Below, piece after piece: positions 36,486 through 45,935 of a stretch of 64,000 nt of DNA. The position numbers and the translations under genes are program-made. How positions within the stretch are numbered: position 1 is the first letter of the stretch; every line of letters begins with the position of its first letter. Origin of the DNA: Paenibacillus sedimenti (GTDB lineage Bacteria; Bacillota; Bacilli; Paenibacillales; NBRC-103111); assembly GCF_014534655.1 (NCBI RefSeq), contig NZ_JACVVD010000009.1:238428-302427 (forward strand). Direction: 5' to 3'. The notes beneath the pieces are model-generated. The model had not been told where the DNA came from. It worked only from the letters and a program-made list of their open reading frames with translations, and ran no database searches.

Positions 36486-38258
36486 CTATACGATGTACTT
36501 CTCACCTTGAATGATACGAGCAGCGATATCCCGTTTCAATCCAACTGTATTGACACTGCTGCGGCGGGTCAGCTTCTTCAGAATCGAAAGCTGCGTACGG
36601 AGCACATCTCCTTCTTCCATCGTACTTAGCGCTTCCTTGGCATATGCCTCAATTTTGTCAAATGCTTCGTGAACGTAGACGGTTGTCATTTGGACGGCAT
36701 TTTTTGCCTTTTCTTCCCCGGCTTTTTCGATCTGCTTCTGTGTGCGAAGCAGTCCGCTTTCCGCAGCGAAAATTTGGATCATGATATCGGCCAGATTGCT
36801 TAGCACTTCTTGATTTTTCTCTAGAGCCATGCCATATTTCTGAACGGCCAAACCGCCAACCATGAGGAAAATCTTTTTCGCCATGGAGACCAGGTGAGCT
36901 TCTTCAGCTAGAGTTCCTTCAAAAGTCTGTCCTGGGACGAGAGACAGCAACTCGCCTTGCAGCGCTTGCGCTTTTTGCAGCAAAGGCAGCTCGCCTTTCA
37001 TAGCTTTCTTCACCAATGTACCAGGGATAAGCAAGCGGTTAATTTCATTCGTTCCTTCGAAAATACGGTTAATCCGTGAATCCCGATAAATGCGCTCTAC
37101 TTTATATTCTTGAATAAAACCGTAGCCGCCATGAATTTGCACGCCTTCATCGGCAATTCGATCAAGCACCTCGGAAGCAAATACTTTGTTAATCGAACAT
37201 TCCAGTGCATACTCGGAAATACCCTTGGCGGAATGCTTACCCGCATCGAGACTCGTATGATCAATATCTTTCAAAATGCTGTCGAACAAGCCGCTCGTTC
37301 TGTATACCATACTCTCCATCACATAGGTTTGGATATTCATTTCGGCAAGCTTCTTCCCGATAAGCGGGAACTTGGAAATTGGCGTATTGAACTGCTGACG
37401 GGTATTCGCATACTTGCTCGATAGCTCGATCGTCTCTTTGGCGGCGCCGACACAACCAGTAGCCAGTTTGAAACGGCCGATGTTGAGGATGTTAAAGGCA
37501 ATCAAATGACCTTTGCCGATTTCGCCGAGCAAGTTCTCCGCCGGAACGTGGACATCTTCGAAAAAGAGCGGGCGCGTCGAGGAGCCCTTAATGCCCATTT
37601 TCTTCTCTTCCGGGCCTAATGAAAAGCCAGGCAATCCTTTTTCAACGATAAAAGTACTGAAGTCTGTACCGTTAATTTTGGCATAAACGATGAAAATATC
37701 GGCAAATCCGGCATTCGTAATATACAGTTTGGAGCCGTTAAGAATATAGTGCTTGCCGTCTTCCGACAGACGAGCTGTTGTTTTCGCGCCCAGCGCATCG
37801 GAGCCTGATGTCGGCTCGGTTAAGCAGTATGCTGCGATTTTCGCACCTGTTGCGAGGTCCGGCAAGTACTTTTTCTTTTGCTCAGGTGTACCGAAAAAGA
37901 CGATCGGCAGCGTTCCGATGCCCACATGCGCACCGATGGAAAGAGCGAAAGAGGAAGCTCTCGCGAGATTTTCGCTAATGACCGTGGAGCTTACTTTATC
38001 CAAACCGAGACCGCCGTAAATCTCCGGTACATCCGCACCAAGTAGACCCAACTCACCTGCATTACGCATCAGCTTCACAGTCAGATCATAATCCAGTTTT
38101 TCCAGATGCTCGTCATTTGGAACCACTTCGCCGTTCACAAAATCGCGTGTCGTTTCCCCGATCATGCGGGTCTCTTCCGAAAAATCCTCAGGCGTCACGA
38201 TCGTATGAAAATCTGTATCCGAGATTACAAAACTTCCGCCGATAACTTTGTTTTCCAT
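36486..38258 (-). CDS. fadE: acyl-CoA dehydrogenase (FadE type)
   Basis: 590 residues, the length of B. subtilis FadE. It oxidises acyl-CoA to trans-2-enoyl-CoA with FAD. AYCLTEPTSGSDALGAKT and NGSKLYITNAGFADIF are the FAD/acyl-CoA motifs, and QIHGGYGFIQEYKVERIYRDSR and FEGTNEINR the C-terminal ones. An extra C-terminal domain of about 180 residues is typical of this long group. It passes electrons to EtfAB, encoded 7 kb away on the other arm of the cluster. Confidence 0.94.
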   Translation of the reverse strand: MENKVIGGSFVISDTDFHTIVTPEDFSEETRMIGETTRDFVNGEVVPNDEHLEKLDYDLTVKLMRNAGELGLLGADVPEIYGGLGLDKVSSTVISENLARASSFALSIGAHVGIGTLPIVFFGTPEQKKKYLPDLATGAKIAAYCLTEPTSGSDALGAKTTARLSEDGKHYILNGSKLYITNAGFADIFIVYAKINGTDFSTFIVEKGLPGFSLGPEEKKMGIKGSSTRPLFFEDVHVPAENLLGEIGKGHLIAFNILNIGRFKLATGCVGAAKETIELSSKYANTRQQFNTPISKFPLIGKKLAEMNIQTYVMESMVYRTSGLFDSILKDIDHTSLDAGKHSAKGISEYALECSINKVFASEVLDRIADEGVQIHGGYGFIQEYKVERIYRDSRINRIFEGTNEINRLLIPGTLVKKAMKGELPLLQKAQALQGELLSLVPGQTFEGTLAEEAHLVSMAKKIFLMVGGLAVQKYGMALEKNQEVLSNLADIMIQIFAAESGLLRTQKQIEKAGEEKAKNAVQMTTVYVHEAFDKIEAYAKEALSTMEEGDVLRTQLSILKKLTRRSSVNTVGLKRDIAARIIQGEKYIV

Positions 38259-38342
38259 ATTTCATCTCTCCCTGATTATGTTTGTGAACTTGAATAATAT
38301 GAAGGGTTTAAAAGCTGGCTTTCAGAACCGAGAAGGTTGAAC

Positions 38343-38441
38343 GTGTTTGGAGAAGGAGGAAACGGAGCGTAGTTTACTACGTGAGTACCGGACTTCCCGA
38401 TTTCGTTCAAGATTCGATGCCGATTCATCTTCTTGAAACAC
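38343..38441 (-). repeat. structured 99-nt element between fadA and fadE
   Basis: On the minus strand GTGTTTCAAGAAG pairs with CTTCTCCAAACAC (11 of 13), and GATGAATCGG with CCGTTTCCTC (8 of 10). Inside are a CGTAG/CTACG hairpin and a CGG/CCG stem, so a branched RNA results. No frame is open. It fills most of the 213-base space between the two operon genes. It may be an interspersed repeat of Paenibacillaceae or an mRNA processing or stability element. Confidence 0.5.
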
Positions 38442-38471
38442 TTCGTTATCAAAGACAATTTTTTAACTTCC

Positions 38472-39656
38472 TCATGAAGGATGGACTTCGAAGACGCCTG
38501 CTGCGCCCATACCGCCGCCAATACACATAGATACGACGCCATACCCGCCGCCCCTGCGCTGCAGCTCGTGGATCAAACTCGCTGTCAGCTTCGCGCCTGT
38601 ACAGCCAAGCGGGTGACCGAGCGCAATCGCGCCGCCGTTCACGTTCACCAGCTCCTCGTCTAAGCCGAGTTCGCGTATGATATGCACGCACTGCGATGCG
38701 AACGCCTCGTTGATTTCATACAGGTTCACTTGATCCTGTTTGATCCCTGCCATTTGCAGCGCCTTCGGGATCGCTTTCACAGGACCAACCCCCATAATTT
38801 CCGGCTCCACGCCGGAAAGAGCAAAAGATCGGAACGTCGCCAGCGGCTTCAGCCCCAGCGCCTCCGCACGCTCCCGGCTCATCAGCACCGCTGCCGCTGC
38901 GCCGTCGGACGTCTGTGACGCGTTGCCCGCCGTCACCGTACCGTTCAAGCTGAACGCAGGCTTCAGCTTGGCTAGCCCTTCCACGGACGTATCCGGGCGA
39001 ACGCCCTCGTCCATGGCGAATGTGAACTTCTTCTCAAACGCCTTGCCGCGTTCGTCGATACCCTTCACGCTCGTTGCCACCGGCACGATCTCATCCACAA
39101 ACTTGCCGGCCTCAATCGCTGCCGCCGCCTTCTGATGACTGCGCGTCGCGAAGCGGTCCTGGTCTTCGCGCGAAATGCCGAAGCGCCTCGCGACCTCTTC
39201 GGCCGTATGCCCCATGCCCATGTAAACCTCGGGCATATCTGCCACGATCGCCGGATGCGGCGAGAGCTTGAAGCCAGTCATCGGGACGTGGCTCATGCTC
39301 TCTACGCCTCCGGCGACAATCACCTCCGCGTGGCCAAGCATAATGCGCTCCGCCGCATATGCGATGGCTTGCAGCCCGGAGGAGCAAAAGCGATTGACCG
39401 TGATCGCCGGCACGGTCACCGGAAAGCCCGCGTAAAGCGACATCGCGCGGGCGAAGTTCAGCCCTTGCTCGCCTTCCGGCATGGCACATCCGATGATGAT
39501 ATCCTCGACATCCTCTTTATTCAAACCCGGAGCGCGCCGAATCGCTTCCTCCAGCACCGCTTTACCGAGATCTTCCGCCCTCGTCTGGGCGAAGCTTCCT
39601 TTCTTTGCGCGACCGACCGCCGTACGCGTAATCGAGACAATAACTGCTTCCTTCAT
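38472..39656 (-). CDS. fadA: acetyl-CoA acyltransferase (thiolase)
   Basis: 394 residues from the ATG at 39656, with GAGGTG six bases upstream; the open frame back to 39692 has none. The nucleophile is Cys91 ([11 protein letters not shown]). His348 (GHPLGCTGA) and Cys378 (CIGGGMGA) complete the thiolase triad. It cleaves 3-ketoacyl-CoA with CoA to give acetyl-CoA. It is 36 bases after the FadN gene and matches FadA of B. subtilis. Confidence 0.95.
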   Translation of the reverse strand: MKEAVIVSITRTAVGRAKKGSFAQTRAEDLGKAVLEEAIRRAPGLNKEDVEDIIIGCAMPEGEQGLNFARAMSLYAGFPVTVPAITVNRFCSSGLQAIAYAAERIMLGHAEVIVAGGVESMSHVPMTGFKLSPHPAIVADMPEVYMGMGHTAEEVARRFGISREDQDRFATRSHQKAAAAIEAGKFVDEIVPVATSVKGIDERGKAFEKKFTFAMDEGVRPDTSVEGLAKLKPAFSLNGTVTAGNASQTSDGAAAAVLMSRERAEALGLKPLATFRSFALSGVEPEIMGVGPVKAIPKALQMAGIKQDQVNLYEINEAFASQCVHIIRELGLDEELVNVNGGAIALGHPLGCTGAKLTASLIHELQRRGGGYGVVSMCIGGGMGAAGVFEVHPS

Positions 39657-39692
39657 CGGTTTCACCTCTTTATTAATAGTTATGGTGTTCAA

Positions 39693-42086
39693 TTAATTGC
39701 GAAGGGCTTTCCCTTTGGAGAGCATATACTGCATGCGCTGCTGCGTTTTCGGTTCGCCGCATAGGCTGAGGAACGCTTCGCGCTCCAGGTCGAGCATGTA
39801 TTGTTCAGTAACAAGCGTACCTGCAGGTACATTGCCGCCGGCAAGCACGTGCGCCAGTTTATTGGCGATTAACAGATCGTGATCGCTGATGTAGCCGCCT
39901 TGGCGCATCGTGTAAGCGGCAATTTGCATAACCGCTTTTCCGTTTTCGCCAACGACACGGAACTTCTCTTGCGGCTGCAACGAGTAGCCCGCTTGCTCCA
40001 TGCGAAGCACAGCTTGCTTCGCTTCATAAATGCGATGATCCGGATTGATGACAACCGTATCTTGGGCACGCATGTAGCCAAGCCGCTTCGTATCGTGGCC
40101 GCTGGTGGATACTTTCGCCATCGCAATCGTTTCAAAAACGTGATTGATTAACGGCTGGAGATCCACTTCCGGATCGGCAATGTGCTGACTTGCGCGCATC
40201 GCCAGCTCTTTACAGCCGCCGCCCGCAGGTATTAATCCGACACCGACCTCAACAAGTCCGAAATACGTTTCTGACGAATAGATGATTTGATCGGCAGGCA
40301 TACAAGCCTCTACGCCGCCGCCTAATGTCATCCGATGCGGAGCCGCAACGACCGGCTTTTCAAGCCCTTTAAGCTTCATCATCGAATTCTGGAACAAACG
40401 GATGATACCGTCGACTTCATCCCATTCGCCGTCCTGAGCTTCCATGAGCAGCAGCATAACGTTTGCGCCAACGCAGAAGTTTTTTCCTTCGTTCGCGACG
40501 ACCAACCCGCGATAGTTGCTGCGAACTTCGTCCGCACTTTGCTGAATCATCGTCAAAATGTCCGCGCCGATCGCATTGTTCGGAGAATGGAATTCCAGAC
40601 AGGCAACGCCGTCGCCAATATCGATCAAACTTGCTCCGCTGTTGGAGCGAATCACTTTGTTCTGCTGCTTCAACGCCTGAAGCGAGATTAGCTCAGGTCT
40701 TGTCTCCAGACCGCGGTATTCGTTTTTCAAGTAATAGAACGTGCGGCCTTCACGATTTTGATAAAAGCTGTCATACCCGGCTGCGATCCATTCTTTAACC
40801 CACGCCGGTACGGTGCTGCCTTCCGCTTCCATCCGTTCCACGGAACGCTTAAGGCCGATGGCATCCCAAGTCTCGAAGGGACCAAGCTCCCAGTTGAAGC
40901 CCCATTTGAGCGCATTGTCGATTTCGACGATGGAGTCGGCGATTTCGCCTAATTTTTCAGCTGAGTAAATAAGCACCGGCTTCAAAATGTTCCACGCCAG
41001 ATCGGAATAACGATCTTTCGCGCCAAGAAGTGCTTTCAGCTTCGCCGGCGTCCCCTTCGCTTGCTTGGATGCTTCCAGGGATGATGAACTAATTTTGCGG
41101 CTGGCCGCATATTCCATCGTTTCCAGGTTAAGGGCTTGAATCTCCTTGCCTGCTTCGGTTTTAACCTTTTTATAGAAACCTTGGCCCTGCTTCTCGCCGA
41201 TCCAGCCCTTTTCGACCATGACGCGCATAATCTCAGGTGTGTTGAACACTTCTTTCTCTACCGGATCTGTGACCAGGTCGTAAACGTTATTCGCCACATG
41301 GACAAAGGTATCCAGCCCAACCAAGTCAAGCGTGCGGAACGTTGCGCTTTTCGGACGCCCCATCGCAGGCCCCGTAACTGCGTCCACCTCTTCTACGGAG
41401 TACTCGTTTGCCAGCATTTCGCGAAGCGTAACGAGCAGTCCATATGTGCCGATTCGATTGCCGATAAAATTCGGCGTATCTTTCGCTTGAACAACGCCTT
41501 TGCCGAGTTTCTTCTCGCAAAAATCCGTCATAAATGCGATGATTGCAGGGTCTGTCTGCTCACCGGGAATCACTTCAAGCAATTTCATATATCGCGGAGG
41601 ATTAAAGAAATGTGTGCCCAGGAAATGTTTTTTGAACTCGCTGCCCGCGTTCTCGACCATCGCATTAATGGAGATGCCCGATGTGTTGGAGGTAACGATC
41701 GTCCCCGCCTTCCATACCGTTTCAATGCGGCTGAACAGCTGCTGCTTGATCTGCAAATTTTCTACAACAACTTCAATAATCCAGTCTACGGAGCCAAGTT
41801 TGGCCAAATCGTCTTCAAGGTTGCCCGATGTAATCCGGCTGGCAAAAGAATCGCTGTATAGCGGGGCCGGATTCGTCTTTTTCAGCTTGTCAATTGCGCT
41901 TACCGCAAACCGGTTGCGCACTTTTGGGTTCTCGAGGGTGAGTCCAGCCGCTTCTTCTTGCGGCAGCAGCTGTTTGGGAACCATATCAAGCAATAGAACA
42001 GGAATGCCTACATTCGCTAAATGGGCAGCAATACCGGAGCCCATCACTCCGGAGCCGATGACGGCCGCTGTACGGATTGTTGTCAT
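39693..42086 (-). CDS. fadN: 3-hydroxyacyl-CoA dehydrogenase/enoyl-CoA hydratase fusion
   Basis: 797 residues, bifunctional. The dehydrogenase is first: NAD site IGSGVMGSGIAAHL, catalytic His in LGTHFFNPPRYMKLLEVI, and a second helical domain (FIGNRIGTYG). The hydratase module follows from about residue 480: VGANVMLLLMEA and LGGGVEACMPAD carry the oxyanion and catalytic Glu. This N-to-C order is the reverse of FadB of E. coli and is that of B. subtilis FadN. It hydrates enoyl-CoA and oxidises the hydroxyacyl-CoA. AAGGAGG precedes the ATG. Confidence 0.95.
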   Translation of the reverse strand: MTTIRTAAVIGSGVMGSGIAAHLANVGIPVLLLDMVPKQLLPQEEAAGLTLENPKVRNRFAVSAIDKLKKTNPAPLYSDSFASRITSGNLEDDLAKLGSVDWIIEVVVENLQIKQQLFSRIETVWKAGTIVTSNTSGISINAMVENAGSEFKKHFLGTHFFNPPRYMKLLEVIPGEQTDPAIIAFMTDFCEKKLGKGVVQAKDTPNFIGNRIGTYGLLVTLREMLANEYSVEEVDAVTGPAMGRPKSATFRTLDLVGLDTFVHVANNVYDLVTDPVEKEVFNTPEIMRVMVEKGWIGEKQGQGFYKKVKTEAGKEIQALNLETMEYAASRKISSSSLEASKQAKGTPAKLKALLGAKDRYSDLAWNILKPVLIYSAEKLGEIADSIVEIDNALKWGFNWELGPFETWDAIGLKRSVERMEAEGSTVPAWVKEWIAAGYDSFYQNREGRTFYYLKNEYRGLETRPELISLQALKQQNKVIRSNSGASLIDIGDGVACLEFHSPNNAIGADILTMIQQSADEVRSNYRGLVVANEGKNFCVGANVMLLLMEAQDGEWDEVDGIIRLFQNSMMKLKGLEKPVVAAPHRMTLGGGVEACMPADQIIYSSETYFGLVEVGVGLIPAGGGCKELAMRASQHIADPEVDLQPLINHVFETIAMAKVSTSGHDTKRLGYMRAQDTVVINPDHRIYEAKQAVLRMEQAGYSLQPQEKFRVVGENGKAVMQIAAYTMRQGGYISDHDLLIANKLAHVLAGGNVPAGTLVTEQYMLDLEREAFLSLCGEPKTQQRMQYMLSKGKALRN

Positions 42087-42106
42087 TGTGGGATTGCCTC
42101 CTTAGA

Positions 42107-42182
42107 GTTTTCGATAGAAAACTTGCTTCGTAAGCATATGCTGAGTTTTTCGCCAGAAAAACTGGCTTCGAAAGCATATGCT
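42107..42182. repeat. tandem imperfect repeat between fadN and fadF
   Basis: Two units of 38 and 40 bases (42107-42144, 42145-42182) share GAGTTTT, then AGAAAA, GCTTCG and the palindrome AGCATATGCT. Each unit can form a small hairpin. The second unit runs into the fadF stop. It may be a spacer, a processing site, or the trace of a mobile repeat. Confidence 0.6.
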
Positions 42183-44229
42183 ATGAGTTTTTGGTGCCAA
42201 ACACAGACAATTCAAGAATTTCAGCGATATCTCGCGCCTTAACCCGCTCTTCAACCTCCTTCAGCTTGGTGCCATCCTCCACCATCGTTAAGCAATACGG
42301 ACAAGCCGAGCTGATTACTGTCGGATTCACGGAAAGCAGCTGCTCGGTGCGCGCCACATTGACGCGTGTTCCCGCCGTTTCTTCCATCCACATCATGCCG
42401 CCGCCAGCACCGCAGCACATGCTGTTCTCGCGGGATCGCGCTTGTTCGACCAATTCAACGCCCGGTATCGCTCGAAGCACGTTGCGTGGCTCTTCATACA
42501 CCTCGTTATAACGCCCAAGATAGCAGGAATCGTGATAAGTAATGCGCTCACGAACTTCGTGTCGGGGCTTCAAACGCCCTTCTTTCACCCATCGGTCAAG
42601 CAGCTCGGTATGATGGAATACTTCCGCTTCCAACCCGAATTCCGGATATTCGTTTTTGAATGTATGATACGTGTGCGGGCAAGCCGTTACGATTTTCTTT
42701 ACCTTGTACTTTTGGAAAGTCGCAATATTGTCCGCACACAGCTGCTGGAATATAAATTCGTTCCCCATTCGACGCGGGGTGTCGCCGGAATTTTTTTCTT
42801 CGTTGCCCAAAATGGCAAAGGAGATGCCGGCTTCATTCATCAGTTTTACGAAAGCGCGCGTAATTTTACGACTCCGGTTATCGTAGGAACCCATTGAACC
42901 GACGAAAAGCAGATATTCGAAATCCGGGTTTTCTTTTACTGTGCGCACGCCCAGCTCATCGTCCGGATCCACTTCTTTCACCCATTTGACACGATCATTG
43001 CGGCTGATGCCCCATGGATTCCCTTGTCTCTCGATATTTTGCAATGCGCGTTGTCCGTCATGCGGCATGCTGCCTTGCGTCAGCACGAGATGCCTGCGCA
43101 GATCGATAATTTTATCCACATGCTCATTGCCGACCGGACATTGATCCTCACAGTTGCGGCATGTCGTACAAGCCCAAAGCTCTTCTTCCGTTATGACATC
43201 ACCGATCAACTCGGCTTCCAACGGATTTTGCCCGCTATGTCCGGCGAAGGCGAATGCCGGTACCCAAGGCGACTTGGACGTGATGGCTGCTCCTTTGTCC
43301 GTTAGGTGATCGCGAAGCTTTGTAATCAGGTGCATCGGCGACAGCATTTTCCCGGTCGTATTCGCAGGGCACATGCTGGTGCAACGGCCGCACTCCACGC
43401 AGGAGTAGAAATCGAGCATTTGCTTTTGTGTAAATTCTTCGATCTTCCCTACGCCGAACGACTCTGCATTCTCGTCCTCCAGATCAAGTGAAGCCAGCTT
43501 GCCGACCGGCTCTGTTCGGCGAAGCAAAATGTTGATCGGAGCTGTAATAATGTGAAAATGCTTCGACTGCGGCACATAGATCAAAAATGCCAGAAGAATA
43601 AGGAGGTGCGCCCACCAGCTCATGTAAAAGCCGACCGTTGCAGCCGTATGCGACATACCGCTGAATGCTGCTGCGAATAAGGAAGAGAACGGCGCGAATG
43701 CCGACGTTGCCAGTCCCTCGCGCACTCGCTCGAAACCGCCGCTAACGAGCACGGAAAGCATCAGGAAGAAAATGAAGAATATAACGATGCTTGGCTTCCA
43801 GCCGCGTTTCAGCCTTTTTAACTTTTCAATGTAGCGTCTATAAGTGGCATATCCCATAGCTAATAGGATGAGAGCAACCGTTACTTCCTGAATGAGCGTG
43901 AAATACTCGTACCCCGGAATCGGTAACCCTTGGCCAATTAATCCTTTTAAAATGAGATCGAGCGCGCCAAGCTGCAAAATAATGAAGCCGTAAAAAATAA
44001 CGATATGCATAATGCCGCTTTTCTTGTCTTTCAGCAGCTTCGTCTGACCGAACACCTGAATGGCGAATTCCTTGAGACGAGCCTTTGCTTCTTTTTTCAA
44101 ATTCACGGACTTTCCAAGCTTGATATATAAATATCGGTGATACACGACCTTTCCAAACAGATAAACCGCATACCCGGTAACCGCAAGGAACAAAATAAAC
44201 TGAATGAGTGAACCGGTCATTGGGATCAT
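42181..44229 (-). CDS. fadF: iron-sulfur membrane oxidoreductase (FadF)
   Basis: 682 residues. Several N-terminal hydrophobic segments (residues about 5-25, 65-90, 100-120, 135-165, 190-235) anchor it. Two cysteine clusters follow, CVECGRCTSMCP and CTTCRNCEDQCP, binding 4Fe-4S clusters. Two C-terminal CCG domains end in CCGAGGG and SSACPYCLTMV. It resembles B. subtilis FadF (YwjF), probably the ETF:quinone oxidoreductase that passes electrons from FadE via EtfAB to quinone. First gene of the operon. Confidence 0.9.
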   Translation of the reverse strand: MIPMTGSLIQFILFLAVTGYAVYLFGKVVYHRYLYIKLGKSVNLKKEAKARLKEFAIQVFGQTKLLKDKKSGIMHIVIFYGFIILQLGALDLILKGLIGQGLPIPGYEYFTLIQEVTVALILLAMGYATYRRYIEKLKRLKRGWKPSIVIFFIFFLMLSVLVSGGFERVREGLATSAFAPFSSLFAAAFSGMSHTAATVGFYMSWWAHLLILLAFLIYVPQSKHFHIITAPINILLRRTEPVGKLASLDLEDENAESFGVGKIEEFTQKQMLDFYSCVECGRCTSMCPANTTGKMLSPMHLITKLRDHLTDKGAAITSKSPWVPAFAFAGHSGQNPLEAELIGDVITEEELWACTTCRNCEDQCPVGNEHVDKIIDLRRHLVLTQGSMPHDGQRALQNIERQGNPWGISRNDRVKWVKEVDPDDELGVRTVKENPDFEYLLFVGSMGSYDNRSRKITRAFVKLMNEAGISFAILGNEEKNSGDTPRRMGNEFIFQQLCADNIATFQKYKVKKIVTACPHTYHTFKNEYPEFGLEAEVFHHTELLDRWVKEGRLKPRHEVRERITYHDSCYLGRYNEVYEEPRNVLRAIPGVELVEQARSRENSMCCGAGGGMMWMEETAGTRVNVARTEQLLSVNPTVISSACPYCLTMVEDGTKLKEVEERVKARDIAEILELSVFGTKNS

Positions 44230-44308
44230 CCTCCTGCGTGACTGAATTTTACTTTTGTTCTTTCTTACATCACTTCATGATTCTTCCTTTCGTCATCCCC
44301 TTCTTCTA

Positions 44309-44322
44309 AAAAAGCGCTTACA
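44309..44322 (-). promoter_or_regulatory. candidate cre site (CcpA) upstream of fadF
   Basis: Minus strand TGTAAGCGCTTTTT agrees with the cre consensus TGWAARCGYTWNCW at 13 of 14 positions. It is about 80 bases upstream of the fadF start codon. In Bacillus, glucose represses fad genes through CcpA; here that control is inferred. Confidence 0.6.
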
Positions 44323-44431
44323 TTTGGCTTTCGCAAAAAAGCATGTTCATTAGGAAACGTATCTCCGATAGTGAAAAATGCTTTTAACTTGAAGCAACCC
44401 GTAAACCCTTCTCTTCTAGATGAATAAGTCG

Positions 44432-44460
44432 TTGACAAGGTGTACTGCGTATTTTATGAT
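44432..44460 (+). promoter_or_regulatory. sigma-A promoter of fadR-etfB-etfA
   Basis: TTGACA (44432-44437), 17 bases, TATGAT (44455-44460). The start point would be near 44467, seven bases before the FadR box. Confidence 0.85.
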
Positions 44461-44473
44461 GAGATCAGAGAAC

Positions 44474-44491
44474 TGAATGAGTATTCATTCA
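44474..44491. promoter_or_regulatory. FadR operator
   Basis: TGAATGAGTATTCATTCA is a near-perfect palindrome that matches the B. subtilis FadR box TGAATGAMTANTCATTCA. It covers the first transcribed bases of the fadR promoter, so FadR would block its own transcription until long-chain acyl-CoA releases it. Confidence 0.88.
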
Positions 44492-44525
44492 TCGATATCT
44501 GTATTCTAACACCGAGGTGATCCGC

Positions 44526-45113
44526 TTGACAAGTAGCAAAAAACCAGACAAGTATTATGCAATTCTCGAAGGCGCTCTGAGAGTGTTCGCCGAGCATGGC
44601 TACCACAAATCCCAAGTATCGCGCATCGCCAAAGAAGCCGGTGTTGCAGATGGTACCATCTATTTATATTTCAAGAAGAAGGAGGACATTTTAACAAGCC
44701 TGTTTCAAGAAAAGCTGGGCGAGCTTGTCGTAAGGTTCAATGAAGGCATTAACGATCAGATGACTGCCAAAGAAGCGCTTCGAAAAGTTTGCGAAATTCA
44801 TTTTTCCGAATTGGAAGCGAATATTCCTCTCGCCTACGTGACGCAAATCGAACTGCGGCAGAGCGATCTGGGGCTGCGCAAAGAAATCGGCCAGGCGCTC
44901 AAGAGATATATTGTCTTCATCGAAAATATACTTGAAAAAGGCAAGCAGGATGGCAGCTTTCGCGCAGACATCGATGTGAAGCTGCTAAGGCTCCTTATTT
45001 TCGGAGGCATGGATGAAGTCGTTACTTCCTGGCTTATTTCCGGGCAAAAGTATTCGCTGACCGCACAGGTCGGCAGTACGGTTGATTTTTTCATGAGAGG
45101 TATCGAGTCTTAA
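44526..45113 (+). CDS. fadR: TetR-family fatty acid regulator FadR
   Basis: 195 residues from TTG at 44526 (GAGGTG six bases upstream); a GTG at 44517 overlaps that site. The helix-turn-helix is HKSQVSRIAKEAGVADGTIYLYFKKKEDIL, quoted in parts SQVSRIAKEAG and TIYLYFK, nearly identical to B. subtilis FadR (YsiA). QIELRQSDLGLR and the final helices form the ligand pocket. It represses fad genes and is released by long-chain acyl-CoA. First gene of fadR-etfB-etfA. Confidence 0.93.
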   Translation: MTSSKKPDKYYAILEGALRVFAEHGYHKSQVSRIAKEAGVADGTIYLYFKKKEDILTSLFQEKLGELVVRFNEGINDQMTAKEALRKVCEIHFSELEANIPLAYVTQIELRQSDLGLRKEIGQALKRYIVFIENILEKGKQDGSFRADIDVKLLRLLIFGGMDEVVTSWLISGQKYSLTAQVGSTVDFFMRGIES

Positions 45114-45152
45114 GTCCCTTTATATCATGTATATTCAGAAAGGAGCTTGGCT

Positions 45153-45917
45153 ATGGACATTTTTGTATTAGTGAAGCAAACGTTTGATACGGAGGAAAAA
45201 ATTACGCTGCAAGGCGGAGCAGTTATCGAAGATGGCGTTAAATTCGTAATCAATCCATATGACGAGTATGCCGTTGAGCAAGCGATACAAATTCGCGAAG
45301 ACTTGGGAGGCAAAGTGACCGTCGTTTCCGTTGGTCCCGGCCGATCTGCGGAAGCGCTGCGCACGGCTCTGGCGATGGGTGCCGACGAAGCCGTGCTCAT
45401 CTCCGACGAGCGTATTCAAGGAGATGAGTTCGAGGTTGCAGAAATTTTGGCTGCATATTTACGCGGACAATCCATTGATTTGCTGATTGGCGGCAACTTC
45501 TCGGTTGATAACGGCGCCGGCCAGGTGGCCATCCGCCTCTCTGCCCTGCTTGGCTTGCCGCATGTCGCGTCCATCACGAAACTGGAGCTTACGGATGGTA
45601 AAGCAGTCGCTCACCGCGATGCCGAGGGAGATGTGGAGGTTATTGAGGTTCCGCTGCCTGCCCTGTTCACCGCCCAACAAGGCTTGAACGAGCCGCGCTA
45701 CCCTTCCCTGCCGGGTATTATGAAAGCAAAGAAAAAACCTTTTCAGCACTTATCCCTAGATGATATCGAAGGCGCGTCGGAAGCAACTGCAAAAACCAAA
45801 CGCGTTGAGCTGACTTTGCCGCCGGACCGCAAAGCCGGACGCATCCTTAAAGGCGGGATCGCTCAGCAAGTCTCAGAGCTCGTGCAAGCATTACGCAACG
45901 AATCCAAAGTGATATAA
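45153..45917 (+). CDS. etfB: electron transfer flavoprotein subunit beta
   Basis: 254 residues from ATG at 45153, with AAAGGAG before it. The beta signature VIEDGVKFVINPYDEYAVEQAI and the AMP-binding region are present. With EtfA it takes electrons from FadE and hands them to FadF. It lies 39 bases downstream of fadR and 18 bases before etfA. Confidence 0.95.
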   Translation: MDIFVLVKQTFDTEEKITLQGGAVIEDGVKFVINPYDEYAVEQAIQIREDLGGKVTVVSVGPGRSAEALRTALAMGADEAVLISDERIQGDEFEVAEILAAYLRGQSIDLLIGGNFSVDNGAGQVAIRLSALLGLPHVASITKLELTDGKAVAHRDAEGDVEVIEVPLPALFTAQQGLNEPRYPSLPGIMKAKKKPFQHLSLDDIEGASEATAKTKRVELTLPPDRKAGRILKGGIAQQVSELVQALRNESKVI

Positions 45918-45935
45918 GAAAAGGAGGCTATTACC

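Noticed and set aside
39135..39764. Plus-strand ORF of 209 codons
   Set aside because: Antisense to fadA; no support beyond length.
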